Source: an uncultured Sphingomonadaceae bacterium
Lineage (GTDB): Bacteria > Pseudomonadota > Alphaproteobacteria > Sphingomonadales > Sphingomonadaceae
Direction: 5' to 3'
NCBI GenBank assembly: GCA_947501325.1
Contig: CANMVC010000002.1
Coordinates: 558,001 to 622,000 of the forward strand
Length of the DNA stretch: 64,000 nt
In this document: piece by piece, positions 29,970-39,355 of the stretch
Position numbering within the stretch: the first letter of the stretch is position 1
Layout of the letters: each line of letters starts with the position of its first letter
Translations under genes and position numbers: made by a program
The notes under the pieces: generated by a model
Seen by the model: the letters and a program-made list of their open reading frames with translations, nothing else
What the model was told of the DNA's origin: nothing
The model's database searches: none

Positions 29970-30080
29970 AATACCCCTCTTTGAATGTCTGAAATTTGAC
30001 GATTCAGATTTTTAAACACGCCCAAAGTTCACACAGATCACATGCCTTTTCGAGCTTTTGCCAAGAAATTACCGGATAGC

Positions 30081-30168
30081 AAACGAAAAGGGGCCGTCCT
30101 AACTATCGGGGGACAGAAGGACGGCCCGGATGCCAAGGTCCGCCTCGGGGGAAACGGACCGGCAAAGC
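30081..30168 (-). ncRNA. Candidate two-hairpin small RNA downstream of recA
   Basis: Read on the minus strand, GGTCCG/CGGACC closes a loop containing TTTCCCCCGAGG, and GGGCCGTCCT/AGGACGGCCC (10 perfect pairs) closes a 17-base loop containing TCCCCCGA. The octamer TCCCCCGA is thus shown in both loops. The second stem is followed by CTTTTCGTTT, a terminator tail. A possible own promoter, TTGACC-N17-TCAAAA, lies at 30174-30202 just after the recA stop. It could be an independent sRNA, a recA 3'-UTR product, or only the recA terminator. Confidence 0.6.
30091..30127 (-). terminator. Rho-independent terminator of recA / candidate sRNA
   Basis: A 10-base-pair GC-rich perfect stem with a 17-base loop, followed on the minus strand by CTTTTCGTTT. 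It is the only strong terminator behind recA. Confidence 0.8.
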
Positions 30169-30221
30169 CAAGTTTTTGATGAAGGAAGCAGAAGAAGGTC
30201 AAGCCTGTTTCTGCACCCTTT

Positions 30222-31319
30222 TTATTCGCTATCCTCGGAAATCTCGTTATCGCCAGCACTGCCGACGGGGCCGGTCATCATTTCCTCGGCAATTTCCTCT
30301 TCATTGCCGCGAATCTGACTTTCCAGTTTCGCCATCATTTCAGGATTTTCGAGCAGGAAGCGTTTTGAATTTTCGCGTCCCTGACCAATACGAACCGAGT
30401 CATAGGAGAACCACGCGCCGGATTTCTCGACCACACCGGCTTTGACACCCAAATCGATAATCTCGCCGACTTTGGAAATGCCCTGCCCGTACATAATGTC
30501 AAACTCGACCTGTTTGAACGGCGGAGCGACCTTGTTCTTGACCACTTTCACACGAGTCGAGTTACCGACAATATCGTCCCGTTCCTTGATCTGACCGGTA
30601 CGACGAATGTCGAGACGGACCGATGCATAGAATTTCAGCGCATTGCCGCCTGATGTGGTTTCAGGATTGCCGTACATCACGCCAATTTTCATCCGCACCT
30701 GATTGATGAAGATAACCATACATTTGGAACGACTGATGGAGCCGGTCAGCTTGCGGAGCGCCTGGCTCATCAAACGGGCCTGAAGTCCCACATGGGTATC
30801 GCCCATCTCGCCCTCAATTTCAGCGCGCGGAACCAAAGCTGCAACCGAATCAACCACCAGAACATCGATGGCGTTGGAGCGTACCAACGTATCGGTAATC
30901 TCGAGCGCTTGCTCGCCGGTATCGGGCTGGGATATAATGAGTTCGTCAATATCTACGCCCAGTGCATTGGCATAGACCGGATCAAGCGCATGCTCGGCAT
31001 CGACAAATGCTGCCGTACCACCGGCTTTTTGAGCCTCAGCGATGACATGCAATGCCAAAGTGGTTTTACCCGAGCTTTCCGGACCATAAATTTCGACGAC
31101 ACGACCTTTTGGCAATCCCCCGATGCCAAGCGCAATATCCAGTCCCAAAGAACCGGTAGAGATCGATTCGACCTCCATTGCTTTGCGGGAGCCCAGCTTC
31201 ATGGCCGAGCCTTTGCCAAAGGCACGATCAATCTGTGCCAATGCGGCGTCGAGCGCCTTTTGTCTGTCTGATGAGTTCAATTGAGTATCCGATTCTACGA
31301 CTTTTAAATTGCCGGCCAT
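30222..31319 (-). CDS. recA: Recombinase RecA
   Basis: Strand-exchange ATPase and co-protease for LexA. The 365-residue protein starts at ATG 31319 (GGGGACAGG upstream) and is of usual length: Walker [10 protein letters not shown], the HALDPVYA region and the [19 protein letters not shown] loop. The acidic C-terminal tail (EEEIAEEMM...EISEDSE) is normal. A LexA-type box lies 75-90 bases upstream. Confidence 0.98.
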   Translation of the reverse strand: MAGNLKVVESDTQLNSSDRQKALDAALAQIDRAFGKGSAMKLGSRKAMEVESISTGSLGLDIALGIGGLPKGRVVEIYGPESSGKTTLALHVIAEAQKAGGTAAFVDAEHALDPVYANALGVDIDELIISQPDTGEQALEITDTLVRSNAIDVLVVDSVAALVPRAEIEGEMGDTHVGLQARLMSQALRKLTGSISRSKCMVIFINQVRMKIGVMYGNPETTSGGNALKFYASVRLDIRRTGQIKERDDIVGNSTRVKVVKNKVAPPFKQVEFDIMYGQGISKVGEIIDLGVKAGVVEKSGAWFSYDSVRIGQGRENSKRFLLENPEMMAKLESQIRGNEEEIAEEMMTGPVGSAGDNEISEDSE

Positions 31320-31383
31320 TTGCCTGTCCCCTTCGCTAAATGCTTGTACGTTATCAATCAATGATGGATATGATGTACCGCAT

Positions 31384-31409
31384 TTGTTCTACTAGAACAA
31401 GAGTGGAAC
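31384..31409 (-). promoter_or_regulatory. LexA box and palindrome in the recA promoter
   Basis: On the minus strand GTTCCACTCTTGTTC (31395-31409) is a perfect GTTC-N7-GTTC alphaproteobacterial SOS box. It overlaps the 17-base perfect palindrome TTGTTCTACTAGAACAA (31384-31400). The TTGTTC may serve as -35, with an -10 near TACATC 17 bases on. Autoregulated SOS control of recA follows from known LexA biology. Confidence 0.8.
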
Positions 31410-31471
31410 AGAATTTTTTCTGAATTCAATTAAATTTCTATATTACAATGCACTAGCGCGCATTTTAAAGG

Positions 31472-33910
31472 CTACTTGGCATGTTCGGCCAAAATTTCTC
31501 CGACGGCCTCTGCAATTTGCGCGACGGAAAATGGCTTGGGCAGGAACGCGACATTGTCGAGATCAATGGATTTACGCAGTTGTTCCTCTGCATAGCCGGA
31601 CATGAAAAGAATCGGCATATCGGGATATTGTTCGCGCACCTGCTTGGCCATGGCGGGGCCGTCCATATTGGGCATGACGACGTCCGACACGATCATATCG
31701 AATATTTCTTCGCTTTCGGCCAGGGCTTCCAGATGCTGCAACCCTTCTTCACCATCGCTAGCGGTAACAACCGTATATCCTTGTCGCGTCAGCGCCCGCT
31801 CGGCCACGGCGCGAACCATATCCTCATCTTCCACAAGCAATATGTGCCCGCTGCCCCATAGCTCTTTCTTGGCGACAGCCTTGAGTGGCTCCATGGTCTG
31901 CGCTGTTTCCTGTGCGGACATTGTGTGAACCGGGAAATAGATCGAGAAAGTGGCGCCCTCACCGGGCTTGGAATCGGCAAATATATAGCCGCCGGATTGT
32001 TTGACGATACCGTAGACAGTCGACAGCCCCAGACCCGTACCTTTACCGACTTCCTTGGTCGTGAAAAACGGCTCGAAAATCTTACCGATCAACTCCGGCG
32101 CTATGCCTTTGCCCGTATCCGTAACGAACAGGGCGGTATAGTCTCCGACCGGCAGGATATCGCTTTTCAAAGCGCGTACATCGGACGCCCCGATCATCTG
32201 CGTGGTAATCGAAATCTTGCCGCCATTGGTGCCGCTGGATTTGATCGCATCGCGCGCGTTCACGCCCAGATTGATGATGACTTGCTCCAACTGGCCCGGA
32301 TCAGCACGTACCAGTCCCAAGTTGCGGCCATGTTTCACTTCCAGCTCGATACTGTCATCGAGCAAGCGTTTGAGCAGGTTTGAGACATCCGCCACGACAT
32401 CGGGCAGCTGCAATATCTGCGGGCGCAGGGTTTGCTGGCGCGAGAAGGCCAGCAATTGGCGAGTCAGGCCAGCCGCGCGATTGCTGTTATTCTTGACCTG
32501 TTGAATATCATCATAGTCGCTGTCGCCCGGTGCATGCCGCAGCAGCATCAGATCGCAATGGCCGATAATGGCGGTCAGGATATTGTTAAAATCATGGGCG
32601 ACACCACCAGCCAATTGCCCAACAGCTTGCATCTTGGTCGCTTGCGCAACCTGGCTCTTCAACTTGGCCTCTTCGCTGTTATCCTTGATCGAAAGCAAAA
32701 CCGCAGCATCACCCAATCCGCGGATTCCGGCAATACCCAGCGCTACAGGATCTTCTCCGCCCGCGCGCAATCGCACCGCAAGATCGCCGGACAAGGAGGG
32801 CCCGCTCGCATAACGCCGGACCGCATCGGCCACCACCGACTTGTCGTCCCGAATCATCAGATCGCCAGGATAAAGCGGTTTTTCGCCTTCGCTCACGCCC
32901 GCAACTCGGCCAAAAGCGTCGTTGAAAAACAGAAACCGGCCATCCCGGTCCGTCAGGGCAAGACCCAGCGGCAGCAAGGAGAGCATCGACTCAACCTGTT
33001 CCAGCGCCTTCCCGCGTTCAACCATGCCGCCATCATCGTCGATCAGGAGGATCAGCGCCGGACCCTTTTCCTGCGCCCGGTCAAGCGGGATATGAAACAG
33101 CCGCACCGGCGTGCCGTGTCGGCCATCGCGTTCAAAGAATATCGTGCCCTTGTCATCGGAGCGCATGAAATTGATGAAATTGCGGCCGGATATATTGGCT
33201 TCTTCCCGCCCAGTCGCTCTCAGCGCAAAGCCCTGGTTAGACCCTCGGATCCTCCCTTCACCACCAATTACAGCGGCCAGCACACCGGCTTCGGAGAGCG
33301 CACGACCAGTCGCGCCACCGACCATCCGGATCGTGTCTTCCAGGATATCGCTGGGCCGTTGCGGCTTGAATTGCCACAACAGATATTCATCACCCTGCCC
33401 AGCCCGCGTTACCTTTGCGTTATATTCGGCGACGCCGCGTTTCAGACCCTCGGCATAGCCACGGCCATCGCGCCAAGCATTGCGTCCAGCAGTTGCGAGC
33501 AGTTCATTACCGCCCTCTTGAAGCGGCAATTGCGGAGGAATAGCGGCGCCATTAAACCATTTTGTGAACAGTTCATTGGCGCAAACCAGCCGCCCTGCCC
33601 GATCGGTAATCGCCAGCCCCAACTCGGATTGATCGGCAACCAGGCGGGTTACAGCCCAATCAGCCAAGACCGATGTTTCTTCATCCGCACCAGCGCTTTG
33701 AGGGCGCAGAAAATATACAATCGCACCGGTGGTCGCAGCCAGCGCCAAAAAGGCAAATAACAGGGCAACATTCTGTACCTGCCAATAGAGCAGCCCCAAA
33801 GACCCCGCTATCGCAAGCACCAACAACAACACGCGTAGACGCGTGTCATTAGCCGTCTTTTGCGTGCTTTGGTTTAGTAACCCGATATTGTCCCGTGCTT
33901 CACTCGCCAT
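31472..33910 (-). CDS. cckA: Cell-cycle hybrid histidine kinase CckA
   Basis: CckA phosphorylates ChpT and through it CtrA and CpdR, setting the alphaproteobacterial cell cycle. From ATG 33910 the protein has 812 residues: two membrane helices near residues 25-68 (LLLVLAIAGSLGLLYW), PAS domains, the phospho-acceptor H box VAHDFNNILTAIIGHC, the ATPase G boxes (DTGKGIAPEL, GTGLGLSTVYGIV) and a C-terminal receiver with SDVVMPNMDGPAM. The start overlaps the DUF2062 stop by 11 bases. No chpT is in the window. Confidence 0.92.
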   Translation of the reverse strand: MASEARDNIGLLNQSTQKTANDTRLRVLLLVLAIAGSLGLLYWQVQNVALLFAFLALAATTGAIVYFLRPQSAGADEETSVLADWAVTRLVADQSELGLAITDRAGRLVCANELFTKWFNGAAIPPQLPLQEGGNELLATAGRNAWRDGRGYAEGLKRGVAEYNAKVTRAGQGDEYLLWQFKPQRPSDILEDTIRMVGGATGRALSEAGVLAAVIGGEGRIRGSNQGFALRATGREEANISGRNFINFMRSDDKGTIFFERDGRHGTPVRLFHIPLDRAQEKGPALILLIDDDGGMVERGKALEQVESMLSLLPLGLALTDRDGRFLFFNDAFGRVAGVSEGEKPLYPGDLMIRDDKSVVADAVRRYASGPSLSGDLAVRLRAGGEDPVALGIAGIRGLGDAAVLLSIKDNSEEAKLKSQVAQATKMQAVGQLAGGVAHDFNNILTAIIGHCDLMLLRHAPGDSDYDDIQQVKNNSNRAAGLTRQLLAFSRQQTLRPQILQLPDVVADVSNLLKRLLDDSIELEVKHGRNLGLVRADPGQLEQVIINLGVNARDAIKSSGTNGGKISITTQMIGASDVRALKSDILPVGDYTALFVTDTGKGIAPELIGKIFEPFFTTKEVGKGTGLGLSTVYGIVKQSGGYIFADSKPGEGATFSIYFPVHTMSAQETAQTMEPLKAVAKKELWGSGHILLVEDEDMVRAVAERALTRQGYTVVTASDGEEGLQHLEALAESEEIFDMIVSDVVMPNMDGPAMAKQVREQYPDMPILFMSGYAEEQLRKSIDLDNVAFLPKPFSVAQIAEAVGEILAEHAK

Positions 33911-34523
33911 CAATTTTACTATCTAAATCCAATTTTCTAATCCGCCGCTGCCACTTTCTAGCTGTCCACCAACGCCAACCGAAAGAGCTAATGAGATACC
34001 CTAATGAGGAAAACACGATACCAAGCAATAAAAAGCCAAAGGCGGTTACCCCTGCTTCCCTCACAAACCAGCTCAGCCAAATGCCAAATTCGCCGCGGAT
34101 CTGATTATTGATCGGCTGGCCGTAGGTCATGGCGTCGATGCGAAGCGCAAATTTCCCGATCTGATTAGCGATCGCAATCCAGAACGGATAGGTAAAAGGA
34201 TTAGTTATAAAGGTTGTGAGCGCCGCAATCGGCACGTTGGCGCGAATCGGTAACGCCAGAAACACGGCTCCGAAAATCTGACCGACCGGGATAAGAAAGG
34301 CCGCCAACATACCCAAAGCAACACCCCGCGGTACGGACCGGCGGGTGAAACGCCACAAGTCGGAGCGCAAAAAACGGTGTGCAATCGGTTTCAGATAGCG
34401 GTTTTCAGACATGCCCTTGCGGGTCGGCATCTTTTCCTGAAGCCAGCGAAAAACATGCGCAATTGTCCGCGCGCCCCAGTCCTTATTCGGGGATTTCGGG
34501 CCTGAGGAATTGGGATCAGCCAT
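33900..34523 (-). CDS. DUF2062 membrane protein
   Basis: A 207-residue protein starting at ATG 34523 (overlaps the smpB stop by 8 bases); the longer track ORF lies mostly inside smpB. It has a basic N-terminal part, [21 protein letters not shown] and two or three further membrane helices with [15 protein letters not shown], all typical of DUF2062. Function unknown; in alphaproteobacteria it often sits with smpB or cckA as here. Confidence 0.85.
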   Translation of the reverse strand: MADPNSSGPKSPNKDWGARTIAHVFRWLQEKMPTRKGMSENRYLKPIAHRFLRSDLWRFTRRSVPRGVALGMLAAFLIPVGQIFGAVFLALPIRANVPIAALTTFITNPFTYPFWIAIANQIGKFALRIDAMTYGQPINNQIRGEFGIWLSWFVREAGVTAFGFLLLGIVFSSLGYLISSFGWRWWTARKWQRRIRKLDLDSKIDGE

Positions 34524-34998
34524 GTTCGCGTAACAGGCGCCCCTGCTGGCGTTTCCAATCGCGGTCCTTTTCAGTCGCACGTTTGTCAGGGGCTTTTTTG
34601 CCCTTGGCCAAAGCCAGTTCGATTTTGGCCCTGCCCTTGCTGTTAAAGTAGATGGACAGCGGCACGATGGTCATGCCCTTGCGCATCACCGCCCCATAGA
34701 ATTTGTTAATCTGGCGGCGGTTCAGCAACAATTTCCGGGGTCGTTTCGGTTCGTGATTGTGGCGGTTGCCATGGCTCCATTCCGGGATATTGGCGTTGAT
34801 GAGCCAAACCTCGTCATCCTTTACCTCAGCGTAGCTTTCGGCAATTGTCCCCGATCCGAACCGCAAGGATTTCACCTCGGTTCCGGTCAGCATGATGCCA
34901 GCCTCAAACTTCTCGTCGATATGATAGTCATAGCGCGCGCGCCGATTCTCGGCGACGACCTTTTGTTTATCATATTCTATGGGACGAGGTTTAGCCAT
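34516..34998 (-). CDS. smpB: SsrA-binding protein SmpB
   Basis: Binds tmRNA and brings it to stalled ribosomes. The 160-residue protein starts at ATG 34998 after GGAAG; it has [29 protein letters not shown] and a basic tail ending [15 protein letters not shown]. The tmRNA gene is not in the adjacent 70 bases or elsewhere that I could see. Confidence 0.96.
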   Translation of the reverse strand: MAKPRPIEYDKQKVVAENRRARYDYHIDEKFEAGIMLTGTEVKSLRFGSGTIAESYAEVKDDEVWLINANIPEWSHGNRHNHEPKRPRKLLLNRRQINKFYGAVMRKGMTIVPLSIYFNSKGRAKIELALAKGKKAPDKRATEKDRDWKRQQGRLLREHG

Positions 34999-35019
34999 TA
35001 TCTTCCATACCTGATGAGT

Positions 35020-35043
35020 TTGTGCCCCTGCACAGGAGCACAA
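35020..35043 (-). promoter_or_regulatory. Strong hairpin in the smpB 5' leader
   Basis: TTGTGC and GCACAA pair, extended by one G-T and two G-C pairs, forming a 9-pair stem in the 74-base gap between dapA and smpB. No U-run follows on either strand except AT-rich sequence on the dapA side. It could be a dapA 3' end, a leader element of smpB, or both. Confidence 0.4.
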
Positions 35044-35071
35044 TATAATATAATATCAAATATACTCAGCA

Positions 35072-35947
35072 TCAGATCAGGCCAGCTCCTTCCAGAGCCG
35101 CATCGACAGCCTCACGCGCTGCATCCGACGGTGGTGTCATGGGCAGGCGCAAATCAGTTGGAAAACCTTCGACAACCCGCGACAAAGCATATTTTACCGG
35201 TCCAGGAGAGGCATCGGCGAACATCGCTTTGTGGAGCGGATAGAGCTTGTCGTTCAGTTCCCGCGCTTTGGCATAATCACCCGCAGCGCAAGCCGCCTGA
35301 AATTCAGCGCATAGTTTCGGGGCCACATTGGCTGTGACGGAAATACATCCCGCTCCACCAGACGCGTTGAAGGCAAGCGAGAGTTCGTCCACACCCGACA
35401 ACAGACAGAATTCGTCATCACAGGCAAGCCGGTGATCGGTGACCCGGTCAATTTCGCCGCTGGCGTCCTTGATCGCGATAACAGTTGGCAATCTGGAAAG
35501 AGCCGCGACGGTTTCGGGCAGAATATCGGTAACGGTTCGCGCAGGCACATTATAAAGAACGAGCGGCAGGTCATTGCCTTTAGTGAGCGTCTCAAAATGC
35601 GCGTAAATACCCTCCTGATTGGGGCGATTATAATAGGGCGCAACCACCAATCCGGCTGTCGCGCCGCATTTCTTCGAAAAATTCAAATGGAGCAATGCGT
35701 TGGTCGTATCGTTGGAGCCGCATCCTGCGATGACAGGAACGCGTCCCGCCGCCTGTTCGACACAGATTTCGATGACACGGTGGTGCTCGGCATTGGACAA
35801 AGTGGAAGATTCGCCGGTGGTTCCACAGGGGACCAACCCGCTGCTGCCTTGTTCAATTTGCCAGTCTACCAAAGCCCGAAATTCACCTTCCGCAAACGAT
35901 CCGTCGCGAAAGGGAGTCACCAGGGCCGGAATTGAGCCGGAAAACAT
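35072..35947 (-). CDS. dapA: 4-hydroxy-tetrahydrodipicolinate synthase
   Basis: First committed step to lysine and diaminopimelate for peptidoglycan. The 291-residue TIM barrel has GTTGESSTLS, the catalytic Tyr in LYNVPARTV and the Schiff-base Lys in VIAIKDASGE. It diverges from the lytic transglycosylase gene across 103 bases. Confidence 0.96.
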   Translation of the reverse strand: MFSGSIPALVTPFRDGSFAEGEFRALVDWQIEQGSSGLVPCGTTGESSTLSNAEHHRVIEICVEQAAGRVPVIAGCGSNDTTNALLHLNFSKKCGATAGLVVAPYYNRPNQEGIYAHFETLTKGNDLPLVLYNVPARTVTDILPETVAALSRLPTVIAIKDASGEIDRVTDHRLACDDEFCLLSGVDELSLAFNASGGAGCISVTANVAPKLCAEFQAACAAGDYAKARELNDKLYPLHKAMFADASPGPVKYALSRVVEGFPTDLRLPMTPPSDAAREAVDAALEGAGLI

Positions 35948-36050
35948 GCAAATACTCCTTTATATTTGGCAAGGAACTTGCCAAAGCTTGCCTAAGATTA
36001 ACAATGATATAGTTCGCTGTTCAGCGCCTGATAAGGAGCCTACCCCCAAA

Positions 36051-38027
36051 ATGTCCAGTATGGTATCAAGAATAATTCTCGCAAGCTTACTTTTAACGCC
36101 GGTAACCTGTATCGCGGCCGAACAAAGTGGTGGGGCGACACTCTCCGATCCGACCGGCGGAAATGCCGTACTCGGCCTGCAACGCTGGCGCGTCCTGAGC
36201 CAATCTGACAACTACTCCTTCGATGATTATGCCGGCTTTCTGGTCACCTATCCCGGCTGGCCAGATGACACGCGGATGCGACGCAACGCGGAACAGGCGA
36301 TTAATATCAACAGCTTTTCCGCCGGTCGTGTCATTGCCTTTTTCAATCAGTTCCCTCCCATTACCAATGCCGGAGCCGCGAAATATGCCGTAGCCCTGCA
36401 ATCGCGAGGCGAGACGCTGAAAGCAGACGCCATGGCGAAACAGGCTTGGCGGGGTGGTACTTTAACCAGCGAGGACGAAGCAGCCTTGCTCAGCCGGTTC
36501 AGTTCCGCGCTGACAGTCGACGATCATGATGCACGGATGGATGCGCTGCTTTGGGCGCGGGCGACACGGGATGCTGCCCGGCAACTGAGTTTTTCTTCCT
36601 CTGGACGCCGGGCCGTTTTTGAAGCGCGACTGGCTCAACTCACCGAGGCTCCTGATGCCGATGCCAAAGCGAGCGCCGTTAACAGTCTGGCGCAATATGA
36701 CGCTGGCTATATCGCCGACCGTGCCCGCTATTTGCGTAACAAGGGACAGAGCTACAACGCCCGCCAGCTGATGGCGAACCGCCCTGTATTGCGTATTCGT
36801 CCGACCAGCGATTCTCAGATCGCGACCTGGTATGAAGCCAATCTCATCAACGCCAAGGCGGCGGCAAACGACCGCCAGTGGACGGTCGCCTATAATATCG
36901 CGTCCAAAGTCGATGACGCTTATGCTGGCCCTACCGACATTGCCGGCGAAACTAGCCGTATCCGCGACAAATATTCCGACCTGACCTGGCTTGCGGGGAA
37001 TGCCGCCCTTTGGGGTCAGCGCAATCCGGCCAAAGCGGTCGGTATGTTTGATCGTTACGCGCGATCCTATAACAGTCCCAATATACGCTCCAAGGGCTAT
37101 TATTGGGCCGGTCGCGCCGCTGCGGAAGCCGGTCAAAGGGCCGAAGCGACAGCCTATTTTGAAAAAGCGGCCGCCTTTCCCGCCTATTTCTATGGGCAGC
37201 TAGCGCACGAACGGCTCGGCCGCGCCTTGCCCCCATTTAACCGCAAACCAGCCGTCGAAATCACCGATGCGGATCGGCGTGCTTTTGATCAGGATCCGAT
37301 GGTCATAGCCGTCAAAGCCTCTGCACGGACCGGCCCATGGAAAGAGCAGATCCGATTCTATCGGGCGCTGTCCTATAACGCTCAGACGGATAAGGACTAT
37401 GCCCTGATCAGCGACCTATCCACTCGGATCGGTCAGCGTGACCTGGGCGTTATTTCAGGCATCAGTGCGCAGGGACAAAAATTGACGGCCACTGACGCTA
37501 CCTTGTTTCCGACGCTGGCAGTGCCAACCGGCTATGAGAATAACTGGACCAGCATTCATGCCATTACCCGTCAGGAAAGCCAGTTCGCCCAGGGCGCGAT
37601 CAGTCATGCCGGTGCGCGTGGCCTGATGCAGCTGATGCCCGGCACGGCACGCGAGCAATCAGGCAAGATCGGGTTGTCCTACAACATGGCATCACTTACC
37701 GGCGACCCGGAATATAATATCCGGCTCGGCAGCGGCTATTTCGAACGTATGCTGCGCTACTATGGCGGTTCCCGTCCGCTAGCGGTCGCCGCCTATAATG
37801 CCGGCCCGGGCAACGTGAACAAATGGCTGCGGAGCAATGGTGACCCTCGCCAAGGAGGCATCGATTGGCTCAAATGGATTGAAGACATTCCGATTTCCGA
37901 AACCCGCAACTATGTGAAACGTGTGCTGGAAAACGCCGTGGTTTATGACACGCTAAATCCGCGTGGACCAAAGCTGAAAAGCGATACGCCGTTGACCCGC
38001 TATATTGGGAAAAATTATAAGGGTTAA
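36051..38027 (+). CDS. Soluble lytic murein transglycosylase (Slt70-like)
   Basis: Cleaves peptidoglycan glycan strands to anhydro-muropeptides in the periplasm. From ATG 36051 (AAGGAG upstream) the protein has 658 residues: a signal peptide ending near CIAAEQ, a long alpha-helical superhelix (about 60-470), and a C-terminal SLT domain with catalytic Glu in TRQESQF and then SHAGARGLMQLMPGTA and AVAAYNAGPGNVNKW. The track's 35700 start runs back into dapA in antisense and is not used. Confidence 0.93.
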   Translation: MSSMVSRIILASLLLTPVTCIAAEQSGGATLSDPTGGNAVLGLQRWRVLSQSDNYSFDDYAGFLVTYPGWPDDTRMRRNAEQAININSFSAGRVIAFFNQFPPITNAGAAKYAVALQSRGETLKADAMAKQAWRGGTLTSEDEAALLSRFSSALTVDDHDARMDALLWARATRDAARQLSFSSSGRRAVFEARLAQLTEAPDADAKASAVNSLAQYDAGYIADRARYLRNKGQSYNARQLMANRPVLRIRPTSDSQIATWYEANLINAKAAANDRQWTVAYNIASKVDDAYAGPTDIAGETSRIRDKYSDLTWLAGNAALWGQRNPAKAVGMFDRYARSYNSPNIRSKGYYWAGRAAAEAGQRAEATAYFEKAAAFPAYFYGQLAHERLGRALPPFNRKPAVEITDADRRAFDQDPMVIAVKASARTGPWKEQIRFYRALSYNAQTDKDYALISDLSTRIGQRDLGVISGISAQGQKLTATDATLFPTLAVPTGYENNWTSIHAITRQESQFAQGAISHAGARGLMQLMPGTAREQSGKIGLSYNMASLTGDPEYNIRLGSGYFERMLRYYGGSRPLAVAAYNAGPGNVNKWLRSNGDPRQGGIDWLKWIEDIPISETRNYVKRVLENAVVYDTLNPRGPKLKSDTPLTRYIGKNYKG

Positions 38028-38054
38028 GCCCACAACCATCCGACAAATAAAAAA

Positions 38055-38083
38055 CCCGCCGAGTATTCTCGGCGGGTTTTTTT
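38055..38083. terminator. Bidirectional rho-independent terminator
   Basis: CCCGCCGAG and CTCGGCGGG form a perfect 9-pair stem with a TATT loop, flanked by A-run on the left and seven T on the right. It serves the transglycosylase gene and the convergent 91-residue gene. Confidence 0.93.
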
Positions 38084-38102
38084 AAGATATAGCAGGGCTG
38101 AT

Positions 38103-38378
38103 CTAGTTTACTGCACTGTCTTTCAGTGCAGCGCTACCCAAACCCGCTTGGCTGGATGGTGATTCCACACCGTTGCGGTCTGTTGCGTTTGCGTCGGTCA
38201 CATCGTCATTTTTATATTTCTGCCAACCTTTGAAAGCGGCAAAGCCGACAGCGGCTGTTCCCAATACCGGGCCCAAAAACCGTAAGGCCGTTGTTGCTGC
38301 TTTTCCAGCGATCGCACCTTTTACAGCAGAACCTCCGGTTTGACGGCCGACGACTGCGCCAATTAATGATGATAACAT
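38103..38378 (-). CDS. Small glycine-rich hypothetical protein
   Basis: A 91-residue protein whose first 55 residues are Gly/Ala-rich with a GxxxG-like pattern (SSLIGAVVGRQTGG, GPVLGTAAVGFAAF), suggesting a membrane-associated or glycine-zipper segment, followed by a polar tail (DATDRNG, SSQAGLGS). AAGGAG lies 8 bases before ATG, and the bidirectional terminator follows, so it is a real gene. I do not recognise its family. Confidence 0.75.
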   Translation of the reverse strand: MLSSLIGAVVGRQTGGSAVKGAIAGKAATTALRFLGPVLGTAAVGFAAFKGWQKYKNDDVTDANATDRNGVESPSSQAGLGSAALKDSAVN

Positions 38379-38473
38379 AAGCTAGCTCCTTTAGATTGCG
38401 TTTGACCTATCAACGCAGCAAAGGCGCTTTTGGTTCCGCCATCGGAAGCGAAGCCGGCATTGCAACAATGGTT

Positions 38474-39262
38474 TTACCGCGACTTATACCCGAAAGCCTT
38501 CTCTGCCAGCCTGACCAGTTCGGGATCCGCTTCCGGCAAATCATCCGGCAACGCGGCTTCCAGCTGTTCCGCCACATAAGTCATCGCGGCGATCCGCGCG
38601 GCTTTCTTATTATTCCCGTCAATCACCTTCCAGGGGGCCCAGCGCGTGTCGGTCTGTTTGAACATGTCTTCCATCGCTTCGAGATATTCAGCGCGTTTGG
38701 AACGGTTCCGGAAATCCTCAGCGGTTATTTTCCAATGCTTGTGTGGTATATCCAATCGCCGAGCAAAACGCTTATCCTGTTCTTCCTGGGTCACGTGGAA
38801 AAACAGTTTAATCAGATGAATCCCGCTATCAATGCGTTGTGCTTCAAATTCGTTGATTTCATCATATGCGCGCTTCCACTCGGCTTTGCTGCAAAAGCCC
38901 TCAACCCGCTCCACCAGCACACGGCCATACCAGCTGCGATCAAATACCGTAATATTGCGCTTCGCCGGCAATCTCAGCCAGAAGCGCCAAAGGAAATGAT
39001 GGTCTTTTTCGACTTGTGTCGGCGCGCTAATCGGACAGACTTCAAAATAGCGCGGATCCCACTCGGATGTCATCCGGCGGATCGAGCCGCCCTTTCCTGC
39101 TGCGTCCCAGCCTTCGAATACGATCATCGAGCGACTACCGTGGATAATGTGCTCAAAATGAACCTGCGCAAGCCGTTCCTGAACCTTTTTTAGATCGTTA
39201 TCGTAATCCCCGTCATAATCCTTGCCCGATTCATAGTCCGATAGTTTGATAGTCTTGCTCAT
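38474..39262 (-). CDS. ppk2: Polyphosphate kinase 2 family protein
   Basis: PPK2 enzymes use polyphosphate to phosphorylate nucleoside di- or monophosphates. The 262-residue protein has Walker A WDAAGKGGSIRRM, the lid motif FDRSWYGRVLVERVEGF and the late HKHWKITAEDFRNR. This single-domain size fits class I-III PPK2; the acceptor nucleotide cannot be read from sequence by eye. Start at ATG 39262 after GAGGCG. Complements ppk1 and ppx 6-9 kb away. Confidence 0.88.
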   Translation of the reverse strand: MSKTIKLSDYESGKDYDGDYDNDLKKVQERLAQVHFEHIIHGSRSMIVFEGWDAAGKGGSIRRMTSEWDPRYFEVCPISAPTQVEKDHHFLWRFWLRLPAKRNITVFDRSWYGRVLVERVEGFCSKAEWKRAYDEINEFEAQRIDSGIHLIKLFFHVTQEEQDKRFARRLDIPHKHWKITAEDFRNRSKRAEYLEAMEDMFKQTDTRWAPWKVIDGNNKKAARIAAMTYVAEQLEAALPDDLPEADPELVRLAEKAFGYKSR

Positions 39263-39355
39263 GCTTCGCCTCAAAATGTCCGTCTGCCCGCTCGGGCGGA
39301 CGTGCCGATATAGTATAGGACGACAGAAAGAACGAATCGGTTAACCCTATTGCGG

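Noticed and set aside
29988-30013. TCTGAA...TTCAGA hairpin followed by TTTTT on the + strand
   Set aside because: Looks like a small + strand terminator, but no + strand gene precedes it; the 6-pair stem is weak and may occur by chance in the GST promoter region.
32432-33760. 442-residue ORF opposite cckA
   Set aside because: Long antisense shadow of cckA, composition unlike a folded protein, no start signal.
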